A DNA stretch of 64,000 bases from Methylothermaceae bacterium (GCA_026981855.1 JALSIB010000043.1:1-64000), one strand, 5' to 3'. Counted from the first letter of the stretch, positions 9,291 to 22,379 are shown. The notes: generated by a model from the sequence alone, not told the origin. Translations and numbers: made by a program.

Positions 9291-11114
9291 TCAAGATCCT
9301 GTTTCATGGAACGTTTCATAGATCCTCTGGGCCAACTGGCGGCTGATGCCTTCCACCGAACTGAGGGACTCGACACTCGCCTTTTTGATCGCCTGCAGCC
9401 CCCCGAATTGTTGCAACAGACGCTGCCGCCTCCGGGGTCCCAGACCGGCGATCGACTCCAACACCGATTGCCGCCTGGCCCGTTGGCGCCGTCGCCTGTG
9501 ACCGGCAACGGCGAAACGATGGGCCTCGTCGCGTATCCTGCGGATCACCAGGAGCCCCGCATGATTACGGGGATGCAGCCATTCGTCGCGCCAAGCCAGG
9601 TAAAGGTCTTCCTCGCCATCCCGCCGTTCCGGCCCCTTGGCCACGCCGATCACGGGAATGCCGCCCAGTCCCAGCTGCTCCATCACCTCGCTGACCGCTC
9701 CGACCTGCCCCTTGCCACCGTCGATGACCAACAGATCGGGCAAGGAGTGTCCTTCCTTGAGACGGCGCTGGTAACGGCGCCGGACCGCCTGGGAAAGGGC
9801 CGCATAATCGTCACCCGGGGTGATGCCCTCGATATTGAAACGCCGATAGGCTGAAGTCACCGGACCTTCGCCATCGAATACCACGCACGAGGCCACCGTC
9901 TGGTCTCCGCGAATATGACTGATATCGAAACATTCCAGATGCCGGGGGCATGCTTTCAACCCAAGCAGGGACCGAAGCGCCTCCATTTGTGCATCGTTGT
10001 CCAGTTTTTTCTGCCGCCGTTGCTTCAACGCGGCCTCGGCATTCGCCCTGACCATCTGCAGCCACTCCCGTCGGTGGCCCCGGGGGGAGGAAATCAAGCG
10101 GACCTGACGCCCTGCCTGCTGGCTGAGCGTGCGGGTCAGAAGCTCGGCCTCCTCGGGGAGCTCGCCCACCAGGATCTCGGAGGGAACGGGTTTGTTCAGA
10201 TAATACTGACCCAAAAAAGCCGCCATCACCTTGGCCGGCGCAGATTCACCGGAGTGGGAAGGGAAAAACGTCCTGTCACCCAGGTAGCGGCCACCCCGCA
10301 TCCAGGCCACCTGAACACAAATGACTCCTTCCCGGGCGGCGCAGGCGATCACGTCCAGATCCCCCTGTTGCCCTGCCACCCACTGTTTTTCCAGAATTTC
10401 CCGCAGGGTGGCTATCTGATCCCGGTAACGGGCCGCCTGTTCGAACTGCAGACGCCCGGAAGCGGCTTCCATGCGCTGCACCAGATCGTCCACCAAGCTC
10501 TGCCCCTGCCCTTCCAGGAACCGCACGATGTCCTCCACATCCCTGCGGTACTCCGCTTCGGTCACCAGGCCGACACAAGGCGCGGTACAGCGATCGATCT
10601 GATATTGCAGACACGGCCGGCTGCGGTGATTGTAATAACTGTCCTCGCATTGACGCACCGGAAAGACCTTTTGCAGCAGCTTCAAGGTCTGGCGGACCGC
10701 CCCCGCGCTGGGATAAGGCCCGAAATAGCGGCCGGGCCGGCGCTGCGCGCCCCGGTGAAAACCCAGGCGGGGAAAGGGGTGGGCGGTGGAGAGGTAAATG
10801 TAGGGATAACTCTTGTCGTCCTTGAGGCAGATGTTGTAGCGGGGCTGCAACCTTTTGACCAACTGGCTCTCGAGCAACAACGCCTCCCCCTCGGTACGGG
10901 TGACGGTCACTTCGATCCGCGCCATTCTGGCCAGCATCGCCCGTTGCTTGGGACCGGCGTTGCCGCGGAAATAACTGGCCACCCGCTTCTTGAGATTGGC
11001 CGCCTTGCCGATGTAGATCGGCTTTCCCGTCTCGTCCAGCATCTTGTACACGCCCGGACGTGAAGTCAGGGATCCGAGAAAAGCCTCGAGATCGAACTCC
11101 GCTCCCGTTTCCAT
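9291..11114 (-). CDS. uvrC: Excinuclease ABC subunit C
   Basis: About 607 residues, the usual UvrC length. Domains in order: GIY-YIG nuclease for the 3' incision (GVYKMLDETGKPIYIGKA, about 19-36), cysteine-rich linker (CLQYQIDRCTAPC), UVR/UvrB-binding helices (near 205-240), the RNase H-like endonuclease for the 5' incision (CFDISHIRG, LLVIDGGKGQ), and C-terminal helix-hairpin-helices (SIAGLGPRRRQRLLQQFGG). I prefer the ATG at 11114 over the GTG one codon earlier. It starts 7 nt after the aconitase stop and is followed by pgsA, so all three are probably in one transcript. Confidence 0.95.
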   Translation of the reverse strand: METGAEFDLEAFLGSLTSRPGVYKMLDETGKPIYIGKAANLKKRVASYFRGNAGPKQRAMLARMARIEVTVTRTEGEALLLESQLVKRLQPRYNICLKDDKSYPYIYLSTAHPFPRLGFHRGAQRRPGRYFGPYPSAGAVRQTLKLLQKVFPVRQCEDSYYNHRSRPCLQYQIDRCTAPCVGLVTEAEYRRDVEDIVRFLEGQGQSLVDDLVQRMEAASGRLQFEQAARYRDQIATLREILEKQWVAGQQGDLDVIACAAREGVICVQVAWMRGGRYLGDRTFFPSHSGESAPAKVMAAFLGQYYLNKPVPSEILVGELPEEAELLTRTLSQQAGRQVRLISSPRGHRREWLQMVRANAEAALKQRRQKKLDNDAQMEALRSLLGLKACPRHLECFDISHIRGDQTVASCVVFDGEGPVTSAYRRFNIEGITPGDDYAALSQAVRRRYQRRLKEGHSLPDLLVIDGGKGQVGAVSEVMEQLGLGGIPVIGVAKGPERRDGEEDLYLAWRDEWLHPRNHAGLLVIRRIRDEAHRFAVAGHRRRRQRARRQSVLESIAGLGPRRRQRLLQQFGGLQAIKKASVESLSSVEGISRQLAQRIYETFHETGS

Positions 11115-11120
11115 CACCCC

Positions 11121-13811
11121 TCAACCGTCGTCCAACATCCCCCGAAGCACCGTCTGCAGGATTCCACCGTTGCGATAGTAGTCGAGTTCCGCCGCGCTGT
11201 TGAGCCGCACATCCACCGGGAAGGTGACGGCGCCGCCCTCATCCCGGTGGGCTGTGACCTCCAGTTCTCCACCTGCCGACAGAGTATCGTCCACGGGGAT
11301 GGTGAACCGTTCCCGGCCTGTCAACCCAAGCTTCGACAGCGTGTCCCCCGGCTTGAAGGTCAGGGGCAGGATACCCATCCCCACCAGATTGCTGCGGTGG
11401 ATTCGCTCGAAGCTTTCGGCGATGACCGCCCTCACGCCAAGCAGCTTGGGTCCCTTGGCGGCCCAGTCCCGGGAGCTGCCCATACCGTAGTCCTTGCCGG
11501 CAATGACGATCAAGGGTGTCCCCTCATTCCGATAGCGCATGGCGGCATCGAATATCCACATCTCCTCGCCATCCGGAAGATGGACGGTCAATCCGCCTTC
11601 CTTGCCATCCAACAGCAGGTTTTTAAGTCGGATATTGGCGAAAGTGCCGCGCATCATCACTTCATGATTGCCGCGGCGCGCGCCAAAGGTATTGAAGTCT
11701 TTCGGCTCGATCCCCTTCGACAACAGGTAGTCGGCGGCAGGGCCCTCCGGTATCACCCCGGCGGGAGAAATGTGGTCGGTGGTGACGGAGTCTCCCAACA
11801 GCACCAATACCCGGGCCGACTCGATGGGAGAGACCGGCTCCGGTTGCCGGGGCATGTCCTTGAAGAAAGGCGGTTCCTGGATGTAGGTGGACTCCGGCGG
11901 CCAGTCGTATAACATTCCGGCCGGGACTTGAATCGCATTCCAGTCGGGATTGAAGTCGTCCAGGTTCTCGTAGATCTTGCGGAATTTTTCCGCATCGAAG
12001 GCGCTTCCCAATACGGCCTCCAGCTCTTCCCTGCCCGGCCAGATGTCCCGCAGATAGACCGGGTTCCCCTGCCGGTCCCGGCCCAGGGGTTCGGTCGAAA
12101 GATCGATATCCACCGTTCCCGCCAGCGCGTAGGCCACCACCAGAGGCGGGGATGCCAGATAATTGGCGCGGGTCAGGGGATGAACCCGGCCTTCGAAGTT
12201 GCGGTTTCCGGACAACACCGCTGCGGCGACCAGTTTTCCCGAGCGGATCGCCCCGGCGACCGGCTCCGGCAGGGGACCGCTGTTGCCGATACAGGTGGTG
12301 CAACCATAGCCCACGGTATAGAACCCCAGTTGATCCAGATAGGGAAGCAGGCCGGTGTCGCGCAGATATTCGGTCACCACCCGGGAGCCCGGGGCCAGGC
12401 TCGTCTTAACGGTGGGCGGTGGCATCAGCCCTCTTTCCACGGCTTTTTTCGCCACCAGCCCGGCACCCAGCATCACCGATGGATTGCTGGTGTTGGTGCA
12501 GCTGGTAATGGCCGCGATGACGACGGATCCATGACCCAGTTCGACCCTTCGACCGCTTGTTTCCACGTCCACCCGTTTGTCCGCTTCGTTTTCCGCCACC
12601 GCAAATCCGCCCTCCGACACGGGCTTGGTCAGGGAGGTTCGGAACGCCTGCTTGAGCGCCTTGACGGTCACTCTGTCCTGTGGCCGCCTGGGGCCTGCCA
12701 GGCTGGGTTCTATGGTCGAAAGGTCCAGACTCAGGCGCTCACTGAAGCGAGGCGCCGGCGTCTGATCGGTGCGGAACAGCCCCTGGGCCTTGCAGTAATT
12801 TTCTATCAGCGCCACCTGCTGCGGAGAGCGGCCGGTCCCCGCCATGAAGTCGAGCACCGCCTGATCGACGGGGAAGAAACCGACCGTGGCACCGTATTCC
12901 GGCGCCATATTGGCCACCGTGGCCCTGTCCGGTACGCTGATGCTGGACAGGCCGGCGCCGAAAAACTCCACGAACTTGCCTACCACACCATGCTGGCGAA
13001 GCATTTCCGTGACCCTCAGCACCAGATCCGTCGCCGTCGCGCCTTCGGGCAATTCGCCCGTGAGCTCGAAACCGATCACCCGGGGTGGCAACATGTAGAG
13101 CGGCTGCCCCAGCATTCCGGCTTCCGCCTCGATGCCTCCCACACCCCAACCCAGAATTCCCAGGCCATTGATCATGGTGGTGTGGGAGTCGGTCCCCACC
13201 AGGCTGTCGGGATAGGCGACCCCCTGCCGCAAAAACACCCCGCGCGCCAGATATTCCAGATTCACCTGATGCACGATCCCGACACCGGGCGGGATCACCT
13301 TGAAGGACTGGTAGGCCTGCTGTCCCCATTTGAGAAACTGGTAACGCTCCATGTTGCGCTGGAATTCCAGCCGCATGTTTTTCTGCAGGGCATCGGCCGC
13401 GGCGAAATAATCCACCTGGATCGAATGATCCACCACCAACTCGGCGGGGATCAACGGCTCGACCCGGGCGGGGTCTTTGCCGAAACGGGTCATGCAGTCG
13501 CGCATCGCGGCAAGATCCACCAATGCAGGCACGCCGGTGAAATCCTGCAACAAAACCCTGGCGGGCATGAAGGGGATCTCGTCGCCTGCACCTCCCTCCG
13601 GCTGCCAGGCTGCCAGGGAGGCCACATCCTGTTCCCGGATCAAGCGGCCATCGCAGTTCCTCAGTATCGATTCCAACAAAATCTTGATACTGAAAGGCAG
13701 CCGGGACACCGCCCCGATCCCGGCCGACTCCAGACTCTCCAGGCGGTAAAAAACCACATCTTCGGTGGCCGGCAGCCGACGACGGCTGCCAAACGGATTC
13801 AACTCCTGCAT
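11121..13811 (-). CDS. acnA: Aconitate hydratase A
   Basis: 896-residue [4Fe-4S] TCA-cycle enzyme interconverting citrate and isocitrate. The cluster cysteines are seen in [10 protein letters not shown] and in [12 protein letters not shown]; the swivel domain with [11 protein letters not shown] is at the C-terminus, as in the AcnA/IRP family rather than AcnB. AGGGAGA precedes the ATG. It follows the CBS-domain gene by 17 nt and precedes uvrC by 6 nt. No internal disruption is visible. Confidence 0.96.
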   Translation of the reverse strand: MQELNPFGSRRRLPATEDVVFYRLESLESAGIGAVSRLPFSIKILLESILRNCDGRLIREQDVASLAAWQPEGGAGDEIPFMPARVLLQDFTGVPALVDLAAMRDCMTRFGKDPARVEPLIPAELVVDHSIQVDYFAAADALQKNMRLEFQRNMERYQFLKWGQQAYQSFKVIPPGVGIVHQVNLEYLARGVFLRQGVAYPDSLVGTDSHTTMINGLGILGWGVGGIEAEAGMLGQPLYMLPPRVIGFELTGELPEGATATDLVLRVTEMLRQHGVVGKFVEFFGAGLSSISVPDRATVANMAPEYGATVGFFPVDQAVLDFMAGTGRSPQQVALIENYCKAQGLFRTDQTPAPRFSERLSLDLSTIEPSLAGPRRPQDRVTVKALKQAFRTSLTKPVSEGGFAVAENEADKRVDVETSGRRVELGHGSVVIAAITSCTNTSNPSVMLGAGLVAKKAVERGLMPPPTVKTSLAPGSRVVTEYLRDTGLLPYLDQLGFYTVGYGCTTCIGNSGPLPEPVAGAIRSGKLVAAAVLSGNRNFEGRVHPLTRANYLASPPLVVAYALAGTVDIDLSTEPLGRDRQGNPVYLRDIWPGREELEAVLGSAFDAEKFRKIYENLDDFNPDWNAIQVPAGMLYDWPPESTYIQEPPFFKDMPRQPEPVSPIESARVLVLLGDSVTTDHISPAGVIPEGPAADYLLSKGIEPKDFNTFGARRGNHEVMMRGTFANIRLKNLLLDGKEGGLTVHLPDGEEMWIFDAAMRYRNEGTPLIVIAGKDYGMGSSRDWAAKGPKLLGVRAVIAESFERIHRSNLVGMGILPLTFKPGDTLSKLGLTGRERFTIPVDDTLSAGGELEVTAHRDEGGAVTFPVDVRLNSAAELDYYRNGGILQTVLRGMLDDG

Positions 13812-13828
13812 CGGTTCTCCCTAAACAA

Positions 13829-14224
13829 TCAGTAAATACTCACCAGTGCGCGCAATACATCCACGCGGCTGATCAATCCCACCAGCTTGTCCCCGTCGAA
13901 TACCGGAAAGTGGCGCAGCTTGCTTTTCTGGAAACGCTCAGCCACCTCGATGATGCTCGCATCCGGCGTCACCGTTTCGACATCGGTATTCATGTACTCG
14001 CCCACCTTTCCGCCCATTTCCTCGTGATAGGCCGCGTCCAGCACCACATGGAGGCAGTCCATCTCGGAAAAGGCGCCCACCAGTTGCCCCGAGGCATCCA
14101 ATACCGGCGCACCGGTGATCTTGTTTTTCAACAATGTCCGTATGGCTTCGAACACACCCATTTCCGGGGTAAAGGTCACCAAACTGGTGGCCATGTGGTC
14201 TCGAACAGTGATATTTCTCAGCAT
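13829..14224 (-). CDS. CBS domain-pair protein
   Basis: 131-residue protein made of two CBS motifs (about 1-60 and 65-131: VRDHMATSLVTFTPEMGVFEAIRTL and MNTDVETVTPDASIIEVAERF). Stand-alone CBS pairs dimerise and bind adenosine nucleotides, acting as energy-state sensors for other proteins. The ATG at 14224 is preceded by an excellent GGAGGAG site. It sits between nqrM and acnA on the same strand, so regulation of respiration or of the TCA cycle is conceivable but not shown. Confidence 0.85.
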   Translation of the reverse strand: MLRNITVRDHMATSLVTFTPEMGVFEAIRTLLKNKITGAPVLDASGQLVGAFSEMDCLHVVLDAAYHEEMGGKVGEYMNTDVETVTPDASIIEVAERFQKSKLRHFPVFDGDKLVGLISRVDVLRALVSIY

Positions 14225-14261
14225 TGGAAGCTCCTCCCGGATAATTATTCTGCCAATGTCA

Positions 14262-14456
14262 TTATTGTTTTGTTTCCCGGGCCCGACCGGTCGCAAGGCC
14301 ATCCTCACAACCTTTCTTTCCCTGGGCGCACAAACACTCACCGCCACCCACACCGCCGCAACTCCCTTTGATGGCGGGACGGCCGAACAAGACCCCTATG
14401 GACATGATGCCCACCACCACCGCGATGATGGCGAAGGTAACCAAAAAAACCGTCAT
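14262..14456 (-). CDS. nqrM: Na+-NQR maturation factor NqrM
   Basis: 64-residue protein with one N-terminal membrane helix (about 1-25) followed by the family hallmark GRPAIKGSCGG and further cysteines (C33, C40, C42, C49 by my count). NqrM (formerly DUF539) is needed for assembly of Na+-NQR, probably for placing iron at the NqrD/NqrE site. The call rests on the motif and on position: its ATG overlaps the apbE stop (ATGA) at the end of the nqr operon. Proteins this short are easily missed in annotation. Confidence 0.9.
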   Translation of the reverse strand: MTVFLVTFAIIAVVVGIMSIGVLFGRPAIKGSCGGVGGGECLCAQGKKGCEDGLATGRARETKQ

Positions 14457-15514
14457 GATGCACCTCCTCGAAGATAGCCAGTCAATGCCGATGTGGCGCG
14501 TTCGACGAAACCGTCATCGTCTTTGACGATGAAAAGCGCTTTGATGTTCTCCTTTTCCGCCTTGACATATCCCTCTTCGGGCCCCAGAACCATCAGCGCG
14601 GTCGCCATCGCATCGGCGTGACGGGTAGTATGACTCAACACCGTCACCGATGCCAAACGGTGGGTGATGGGTCTTCCCGTTCTCGGGTCGATGGTGTGAG
14701 AGAAGCGCTGACCTTCGCTTTCGAAGTAGTTGCGATAATCACCCGATGTAGCGATGGAAATGTCGGTCAAGGACAAGACCTTCTCCACCTCCCTCATCTT
14801 CGCCACCGGTTTCTCGATCGCGATTCGCCAGGGACCGCCCCGCGGACTCAGGCCTTTGAGACGCAGCTCGCCGCCTATTTCCACCATGTAATCCCGAATC
14901 CCCAGGGTTTCGAGATAGCGTGCCACGTTGTCAACCGCATAGCCCTTGGCGATGGCGGAAAGATCGACATACAGGTCGGGAATCCGTTTGGCCAGGGCGG
15001 GCGGCTGCAACCGCACTTCCAGCTTGTCATAGCCGATCCGCGCCATGGCAGCGGCAATCTTCTCATCGGCAGGGGCCTTGGAGGTTCTGGGATCCGGCCC
15101 GAAACCCCACAGATTCACCAGCGGCCCGACCGTCACATCGAACGCCCCGCCACTCCAGCGGCTGATCTCCAGCGACTCCGCCACCAGACTCGCCAACGCC
15201 TCCGAAACCGGCTGCCAGTCGGTGGTCGGATTACGATTGAACCGCGACAACTCGGAATCGCGCCGATAGGTGGACATGGAGCGGTCCACTTCCTCTATCT
15301 TCAGATCGATCTGGTTCTTCAGCCAGGCCGGATCGATCTCCACCGGTTTGTGGCTGACCTTGACCGAGAAGCTGGTGCCCAGCGCCAGACCGGCATATTG
15401 GAACTGCGCCTGGGAAATCTGGCGGTCACAAGCCGCCACAAATAAAACGAGGAGCACCAAGGCTCCTCGTTTCAGGATCGGTTGTCCCAGCAGGACGTCA
15501 GCCGCCGAAATCAT
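14453..15514 (-). CDS. apbE: FAD:protein FMN transferase (lipoprotein)
   Basis: ApbE-family flavin transferase that attaches FMN covalently to threonines of NqrB and NqrC in the periplasm. The N-terminus has a signal peptide with a lipobox (LFVAAC), then the ApbE fold with [32 protein letters not shown] and [12 protein letters not shown]. The C-terminal [10 protein letters not shown] and [13 protein letters not shown] motifs are present. I take the ATG at 15514, which overlaps nqrF by 17 nt; the start is not certain. Overlaps on both sides (nqrF and nqrM) argue for co-translation with the complex it modifies. Confidence 0.93.
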   Translation of the reverse strand: MISAADVLLGQPILKRGALVLLVLFVAACDRQISQAQFQYAGLALGTSFSVKVSHKPVEIDPAWLKNQIDLKIEEVDRSMSTYRRDSELSRFNRNPTTDWQPVSEALASLVAESLEISRWSGGAFDVTVGPLVNLWGFGPDPRTSKAPADEKIAAAMARIGYDKLEVRLQPPALAKRIPDLYVDLSAIAKGYAVDNVARYLETLGIRDYMVEIGGELRLKGLSPRGGPWRIAIEKPVAKMREVEKVLSLTDISIATSGDYRNYFESEGQRFSHTIDPRTGRPITHRLASVTVLSHTTRHADAMATALMVLGPEEGYVKAEKENIKALFIVKDDDGFVERATSALTGYLRGGAS

Positions 15515-16715
15515 CCAGCAGAATGTTTTCACGTTCGACTCCCAGATCCTCCAGCATCTTGATCACCGCCGCATTCATCACCGGTGGTCCACAGAGATAG
15601 TACTCGCAATCCTCCGGCGCGGGATGATCCTTCAGATAATTCTCGTACAGAACCTCATGGATGAAACCGGTATAGCCGGTCCAGTTATCTTCCGGCTTGG
15701 GTTCCGACAGCGCCAGATGCCAGCGGAAATTATCGTGATCCTCTTGCAGCTTGTCGAAATGATCCACATAGAACGCCTCGCGAAGGCTTCTGGCCCCGTA
15801 CCAGAAGGTCATCTTCCGTTTCGACTTGAGGCGGATCAGCTGGTCGAAGATATGGGATCGCATCGGCGCCATCCCTGCTCCCCCGCCAACGAACACCATT
15901 TCGTTGTCGGTATCGCGGGCGTAGAATTCGCCGAACGGACCCGAGATGGTGACTTTGTCACCCGGTTTCAGATTGAAAATGTAGGATGACATTTTACCAG
16001 GTGGCACATCGAGGCCCGGTGGGGGCGTGGCGATACGGACGTTCAACATCACGATATCGTTTTCCAGCGGGAAATTCGCCATGGAATAGGCGCGAACCAC
16101 GGGCTCGTCCACCTTGGACTCGATCTTCCACAGATCGTACTTGTCCCAGTCCTCCCGGAACTCCTCTTCGATGTCGAAATCGGAGAATTTGACGTGATAA
16201 GGGGGGCATTCGATCTGAATGTATCCCCCGGCCCGGAAGTCCAGGGTTTCCCCTTCCGGCAGCTCCATCACCAGTTCCTTGATGAAGGTGGCCACATTGT
16301 GATTGGAACGGACGGTGCATTCCCATTTCTTGACGCCGAACACATCCTCGGGGACTTCGATCTTCATCGGTTGCTTGACGGTCACCTGACACGCCAGCCG
16401 TTCCCCCTCCCGGGCCTCGCGCTTGCTGATATGTCCCGCTTCGGTGGGAAGCAGATCGCCGCCACCCTCGAGCACCTTTACCTTGCATTGACCACAGGTG
16501 CCACCGCCACCACAGGCCGACGAAACGAACAGGTGATTGTCCGCCAGCGCCATCAGCAACTTGGAGCCCACAGGGGTTTTGATGGTCTTTTCATCGTTGA
16601 TCACGATGTCTACGTCACCGTGGGGAACCAAGTGATTTTTGGCATAGAGGATCACCATCACCAGGGCGATGACGATCAGGGTGAAAAAGAAGACGCCTAA
16701 TATGATCTCCAACAT
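15498..16715 (-). CDS. nqrF: Na+-translocating NADH:quinone reductase subunit F
   Basis: 405-residue entry subunit that oxidises NADH. An N-terminal membrane anchor (about 3-24) is followed by a [2Fe-2S] ferredoxin domain with [10 protein letters not shown] (about 69-78) and the fourth Cys near 111. The FAD-binding module has RAYSMANFP, and the NADH-binding module has [14 protein letters not shown] and the terminal [13 protein letters not shown]. The ending LLDDFGG is typical of NqrF. Last structural gene of nqrABCDEF. Confidence 0.97.
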   Translation of the reverse strand: MLEIILGVFFFTLIVIALVMVILYAKNHLVPHGDVDIVINDEKTIKTPVGSKLLMALADNHLFVSSACGGGGTCGQCKVKVLEGGGDLLPTEAGHISKREAREGERLACQVTVKQPMKIEVPEDVFGVKKWECTVRSNHNVATFIKELVMELPEGETLDFRAGGYIQIECPPYHVKFSDFDIEEEFREDWDKYDLWKIESKVDEPVVRAYSMANFPLENDIVMLNVRIATPPPGLDVPPGKMSSYIFNLKPGDKVTISGPFGEFYARDTDNEMVFVGGGAGMAPMRSHIFDQLIRLKSKRKMTFWYGARSLREAFYVDHFDKLQEDHDNFRWHLALSEPKPEDNWTGYTGFIHEVLYENYLKDHPAPEDCEYYLCGPPVMNAAVIKMLEDLGVERENILLDDFGG

Positions 16716-16731
16716 GGTTGTTCCTTAGTGT

Positions 16732-17340
16732 TTAAAGCTGAATACCGGAAAAGGCCATGAACCCCAGCGACATGAGCCCGGCGGTGATGAAGGTGATTCC
16801 CAGTCCGCGCAATCCCTCGGGAATATCACTGTACTTGAGCTTCTCCCTCACCCCCGCCATGGCGGTGATGGCCAGGGCCCAGCCGAAACCGCTTCCGATC
16901 CCGTAGACGACGCTTTCAGCCATGTTGTAGTCACGCTCGATCATGAAAAGGCTGCCCCCCAGAATGGCGCAGTTCACCGTGATCAGCGGCAGAAAGATGC
17001 CCAGAGCGTTGTAGAGGGCAGGGAAAAAGCGGTCCAGAACCATTTCCAGAATCTGCACGATGGCGGCGATGACGCCGATACTGGCCAGATACACCAGGAA
17101 GCTGAGATCCACATCGGGCAGGCCGATCCACGACAAGGCCCCTTCCTTGAGCAAATAGGCATGGATCAGGTGGTTGGCAGGTACGGTCAGGGTTTGAACC
17201 ACCATGACCGCGATTCCAAGCCCGATGGCGGTACTGATCTTTTTGGAGACCGCAAGAAAGGTGCACATCCCCAAAAAGAACGCCAATGCCAGGTTTTCGA
17301 TGAAAACCGATTTGACGAAGAGACTGATCAAGGCTTCCAT
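16732..17340 (-). CDS. nqrE: Na+-translocating NADH:quinone reductase subunit E
   Basis: 202-residue integral membrane subunit with six predicted helices. With NqrD it forms an inverted pair carrying an intramembrane iron centre; the conserved cysteines are in LGMCTFLAV and VNCAILGGS. Its start overlaps the nqrD stop by one base, and nqrF follows after 16 nt. Confidence 0.96.
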   Translation of the reverse strand: MEALISLFVKSVFIENLALAFFLGMCTFLAVSKKISTAIGLGIAVMVVQTLTVPANHLIHAYLLKEGALSWIGLPDVDLSFLVYLASIGVIAAIVQILEMVLDRFFPALYNALGIFLPLITVNCAILGGSLFMIERDYNMAESVVYGIGSGFGWALAITAMAGVREKLKYSDIPEGLRGLGITFITAGLMSLGFMAFSGIQL

Positions 17341-18038
17341 CAGACCACCTCCCCGTGTGCCGGCATGATCTTGAAGTCGGGGGCTTCCACCTGCTTGGGC
17401 TTCCAGGTGCGCACTGCCCAGATGAGCAGCCCGATGATGAAGAAGGCGCTCGGCGGCAGCAACAGCAAGCCGTTCGGTTCATACCAGCCGCCATTTTTGA
17501 CCAGGGGCAGAATTTCGATCCCCAGCAGGGAACCGGAACCGAACAGCTCCCGGATCACCGCCACGATGATCAGGATGAGGCTGTAGCCAAGGCCGTTTCC
17601 CAACCCATCGAAGAAGCTCTGCAAGGGCGGATTCTGCATCGCATAGGCCTCGGCGCGTCCCATGACGATGCAGTTGGTGATGATCAGACCCACGAATACC
17701 GACAGCTGCTTGCTGATCTCGTAGGCGAACGCCTTGAGAATCTGATCCACCACGATCACCAACGAGGCAATGATAGTCATCTGCACGATGATCCGGATGC
17801 TCGAGGGGATGTGATTGCGGATCAACGCGATGGCCGTATTGGAACTGGCCACCACCGCAGTCAAGGCGATACACATGATCAATGCGGTCGAAAGCTGCGA
17901 GGTCACCGCCAGGGCCGAACAGATCCCGAGCACCTGCAAGGTGATGGGATTGTTGTCCACCAGCGGATCGATCAACGCCGGCTTCACTTTTTCGAAATCG
18001 AATTCCTCTTCTTCAACTGCCTGGATTTCTTCACTCAT
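17340..18038 (-). CDS. nqrD: Na+-translocating NADH:quinone reductase subunit D
   Basis: 232-residue membrane subunit, six helices, partner of NqrE. Conserved cysteines are seen in LGICSALAV and [12 protein letters not shown]. An acidic N-terminal extension (EEEEF) precedes the first conserved segment, [14 protein letters not shown]. Starts 12 nt after nqrC. Confidence 0.96.
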   Translation of the reverse strand: MSEEIQAVEEEEFDFEKVKPALIDPLVDNNPITLQVLGICSALAVTSQLSTALIMCIALTAVVASSNTAIALIRNHIPSSIRIIVQMTIIASLVIVVDQILKAFAYEISKQLSVFVGLIITNCIVMGRAEAYAMQNPPLQSFFDGLGNGLGYSLILIIVAVIRELFGSGSLLGIEILPLVKNGGWYEPNGLLLLPPSAFFIIGLLIWAVRTWKPKQVEAPDFKIMPAHGEVV

Positions 18039-18050
18039 GGCTGTTCTCCT

Positions 18051-18911
18051 TTATTGCTGGCCGCAAATTTTGTCCAGGAAAGGCTTGTACCCGTCTTCGC
18101 CAAGCCAGAATCGAATCAGGTTGCTGACGCCGTTGCTGGTCAAGGTGGCGCCTGCCAACCCGTCCACCATGTATTCGGCACCGGCCTGACCTTCCGTCAC
18201 GCTTCCTTTCACCAACCGCAGCACCGGTGTTCCGGACGCGTCATACACCTTCTTGCCTTTCCACAAGGCGCGCCAGTCGGGGTTGACCACTTCCCCCCCC
18301 AGCCCCGGCGTTTCCGCCTGATCGTAGAAATTGATGCCGATGACGGTATTGCAATCTGGCTCCAGGGCGAGAAAGCCGTACATTGTCGACCAGAGGCCAT
18401 AGCCGGATACCGGCAGGATGATCGCCTTGAGATCCTCCCCCTGCTTCAACAGATAGATGGTCGCGTATTTGGGTCTGCGCTTGATCTGGGCGATGTCCTT
18501 CTCCCTTGGCAGAGGCTCGCTCAAATCGGGATCTTTCGCGGCCTTTCGCATGTCGTAGCTTTCCGGATCGATGTCATCGACGAATTCACCCGTCGCCAGG
18601 TCGACCACCTTGATCTCGAACTGTTTGAAGGCTTCGTCCACGTCCATGCCTTCCTCCCACAGATCGACCACCTCGAGGATATTGCGCTTCATGTCGGCCG
18701 CCTTATTGCTGATTTGCAAAGGCTTGAGCGCCACGGCGGCGAACGAGACCAAAATGGCACAGACCAGACACAGCCAGAAGGCCACCGCCAGGGTTTTTTC
18801 GAAACTGTCGTTGGGCAGAGAGAGAGTTCTCTCGGCGTAGTCCCTGGCCCGCTCCTTCCAGATTTGCCAGGTATCAGCCCGTTGGGTCGTAGAATTGCTA
18901 TTGTCAGACAT
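18051..18911 (-). CDS. nqrC: Na+-translocating NADH:quinone reductase subunit C
   Basis: 286-residue protein with one N-terminal membrane helix (about 43-63) and a periplasmic FMN-binding domain. The covalent FMN is expected on the threonine of AGATLTS in the C-terminal part, the variant here of the SGAT(L)T site modified by ApbE. The [11 protein letters not shown] segment is typical. Overlaps the nqrB stop by 8 nt. Confidence 0.96.
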   Translation of the reverse strand: MSDNSNSTTQRADTWQIWKERARDYAERTLSLPNDSFEKTLAVAFWLCLVCAILVSFAAVALKPLQISNKAADMKRNILEVVDLWEEGMDVDEAFKQFEIKVVDLATGEFVDDIDPESYDMRKAAKDPDLSEPLPREKDIAQIKRRPKYATIYLLKQGEDLKAIILPVSGYGLWSTMYGFLALEPDCNTVIGINFYDQAETPGLGGEVVNPDWRALWKGKKVYDASGTPVLRLVKGSVTEGQAGAEYMVDGLAGATLTSNGVSNLIRFWLGEDGYKPFLDKICGQQ

Positions 18912-20108
18912 TGCGTTTGGCCCTTCTTCTGATGTTGGCTTGAACCACGAAATAGTCGATGAGCGGGGCGAAAATGTTGGCGAACAGGATCGACAACATC
19001 ATCCCCTCCGGGAAGGCGGGATTGACCACCCGGATCAGCACCACCATCACACCGATCAGAATTCCGAATATCCACCGCCCGGTATCGGTCATCGCCGAAC
19101 TGACAGGATCGGTCGCCATGAAGACCAGACCGAACATCAACCCGCCCAGGGTCAGATGCCAGTACCAGGGCAGGCCGAACATCGGATTGGTATCGCTGCC
19201 GATGACGTTGAAGAGTGTCGCAGTGGCGATCGTGCCGATCAATACCCCGGCCATCACCCTGTAGCTGGCGATTCCGGTGTACAACAGAAAAGCCGCGCCA
19301 ATCAAAATGGCGACGACGGAGGTCTCACCCATCGAGCCGGGCATGAAACCGAAAAAGGTCTGCGCCCACGAGTATCCGGCTTCATGGATCGCTTCCAGGC
19401 CGCCTTCGGCGCCGAGTGCCAAAGGGGTGGCGGCGCTGTAACCATCCACTGCCGTCCAGATGGAGTCCCCGCTCATGTGGGCGGGATAAGCGAAGAACAG
19501 GAAGGCCCGGCCGGTCAGGGCGGGATTGAGGAAATTCTTGCCGGTGCCGCCAAAGACTTCCTTGCCCAGCACCACCCCGAAACTGATGCCAAGCGCCACC
19601 TGCCACAGCGGGATGGAGGGCGGAACGGTCAGCGCGAACAGGATGGAGGTGACGAAAAAGCCCTCGTTGATGTCGTGTTTGCGCACGACGGAGAAAATCA
19701 CCTCCCAGACCCCCCCCACCACGAAGGTGACGATATAGACGGGAAGAAAATACAGGGCACCGTGCATTAAACACGACAACGGATTGGAAGGATTGTAACC
19801 GAACCAGTCCATGACGGGCCCGCGCCAGTTGGCGATCGTTTCCAGCCCCAGGGCCTGCATCGCCTGATTGGCCTGATAGCCGGTGTTATACATGGCGACG
19901 AAAACGACCGGGAAAGTGGCCAACCACACATAGACCATCACCCGCTTCAGATCGATGGCGTCGCGCACCTGTACCGGATCGGGGGTGCTGTCTGCCGGGG
20001 AATACAAAAACGTATCCACCATCTCGTAGAGGGGATAAAGGATTTCGTAACGCCCCCCCTTGGCGAACAAAGGATGAATCTTGTCTAAGAACGCTCTGAC
20101 TTTGGACA

Positions 20109-20109
<1 letters not shown>
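18904..20109 (-). CDS. nqrB: Na+-translocating NADH:quinone reductase subunit B
   Basis: 401-residue multi-helix membrane subunit carrying riboflavin and a covalent FMN; central to Na+ translocation. The threonine in [12 protein letters not shown] is the expected FMN attachment site (SGAT in most homologues, SAAT here). Conserved segments include [24 protein letters not shown] and the C-terminal [24 protein letters not shown] place the start at the ATG overlapping the nqrA stop (TGATG), preceded by AAGGAAGG. Confidence 0.96.
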
Positions 20110-21713
<1,604 letters not shown>

Positions 21714-21720
21714 TGGGTTT

Positions 21721-21761
21721 AGAATAACGCATGATGCGAAATGCGTTTTGATCCAAATCAA
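21721..21761 (-). promoter_or_regulatory. Perfect FNR box with class II -10 element
   Basis: TTGATCCAAATCAA (21748-21761) matches the FNR/ANR consensus TTGAT-N4-ATCAA perfectly. On the minus strand TATTCT (21721-21726) falls at -13 to -8 if the box is centred at -41.5. The site begins 66 nt after the ferredoxin stop. There is no gene on the plus strand for it to serve before lhr, more than 700 nt away. Confidence 0.68.
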
Positions 21762-21826
21762 ATTTGGCCCCTCAATGGCCATCTTCCACCAGGAAACGCA
21801 GCATTTCCCGCTTTTGAGCCGCCCAT

Positions 21827-22201
21827 TCACCCTCCACCATCTGTTCCAGTCTCCATCCGGGCGAACAGGTATTCCTCCACCACCTTGCCACCCACCAGAT
21901 GCTCCTGAATGATCCGTTCCAGCACCTCGGGGCTGCAGGAGTGATACCACACCCCTTCCGGATACACCACCGCTATGGGGCCCTGTTCGCATATTCTCAG
22001 GCAATCCGCCTTGGTCCGCTGAATCCCCCCGCGACCGGCCAACCCCAATTCATCGAGACGCTTTTTCAGATAGGCCCAGGATCGCAATCCCGTTTCCCGG
22101 TTACAACATTTGGGTACACTGGCGTCGCAACAGAGAAAAACATGGTGACGGGTCGTGGGTATCCCCAGTTTCAAAGCAGTGGACTTCAATGATTCGGTCA
22201 T
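21827..22201 (-). CDS. Thioredoxin-like [2Fe-2S] ferredoxin
   Basis: 124-residue thioredoxin-fold [2Fe-2S] ferredoxin of the type related to hydrogenase and NuoE ferredoxin domains. The cluster cysteines are expected among [14 protein letters not shown] and [11 protein letters not shown], the latter followed by the conserved [13 protein letters not shown]. The ATG at 22201 has a strong AGAGGGG site; an ATG six codons upstream has none. The sequence ends at GTDGGG, but another frame continues for about 23 codons with protein-like composition, so a C-terminal frameshift is possible. The electron-transfer partner is unknown. Confidence 0.85.
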   Translation of the reverse strand: MTESLKSTALKLGIPTTRHHVFLCCDASVPKCCNRETGLRSWAYLKKRLDELGLAGRGGIQRTKADCLRICEQGPIAVVYPEGVWYHSCSPEVLERIIQEHLVGGKVVEEYLFARMETGTDGGG

Positions 22202-22299
22202 TTTCCCCTCTACAGTCATCTTGTCAGCCCCGGCTTTATCAACGACCTCTTGAAGCCGGACAAAGCAGTGCTTGAATCAATCCTCTCCAAACCTTCATC

Positions 22300-22328
22300 A
22301 TAATAAGAGCTTGAAGACAGTTTGTGAA
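22300..22328 (-). promoter_or_regulatory. Predicted promoter of the ferredoxin gene
   Basis: TTCACA (22323-22328) and TATTAT (22300-22305) on the minus strand are separated by 17 nt, each matching the sigma70 consensus at five of six positions. The leader to the ATG at 22201 would be about 92 nt. Confidence 0.5.
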
Positions 22329-22379
22329 ACACGGACCACCACACCCGCAGGTCCCCGTTATTCAAATGTACAGCAAGAA

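Noticed and set aside
11928-13835. Long plus-strand open frame opposite acnA
   Set aside because: Antisense shadow of a highly conserved aconitase; His/Arg/Gly-rich composition without domains.
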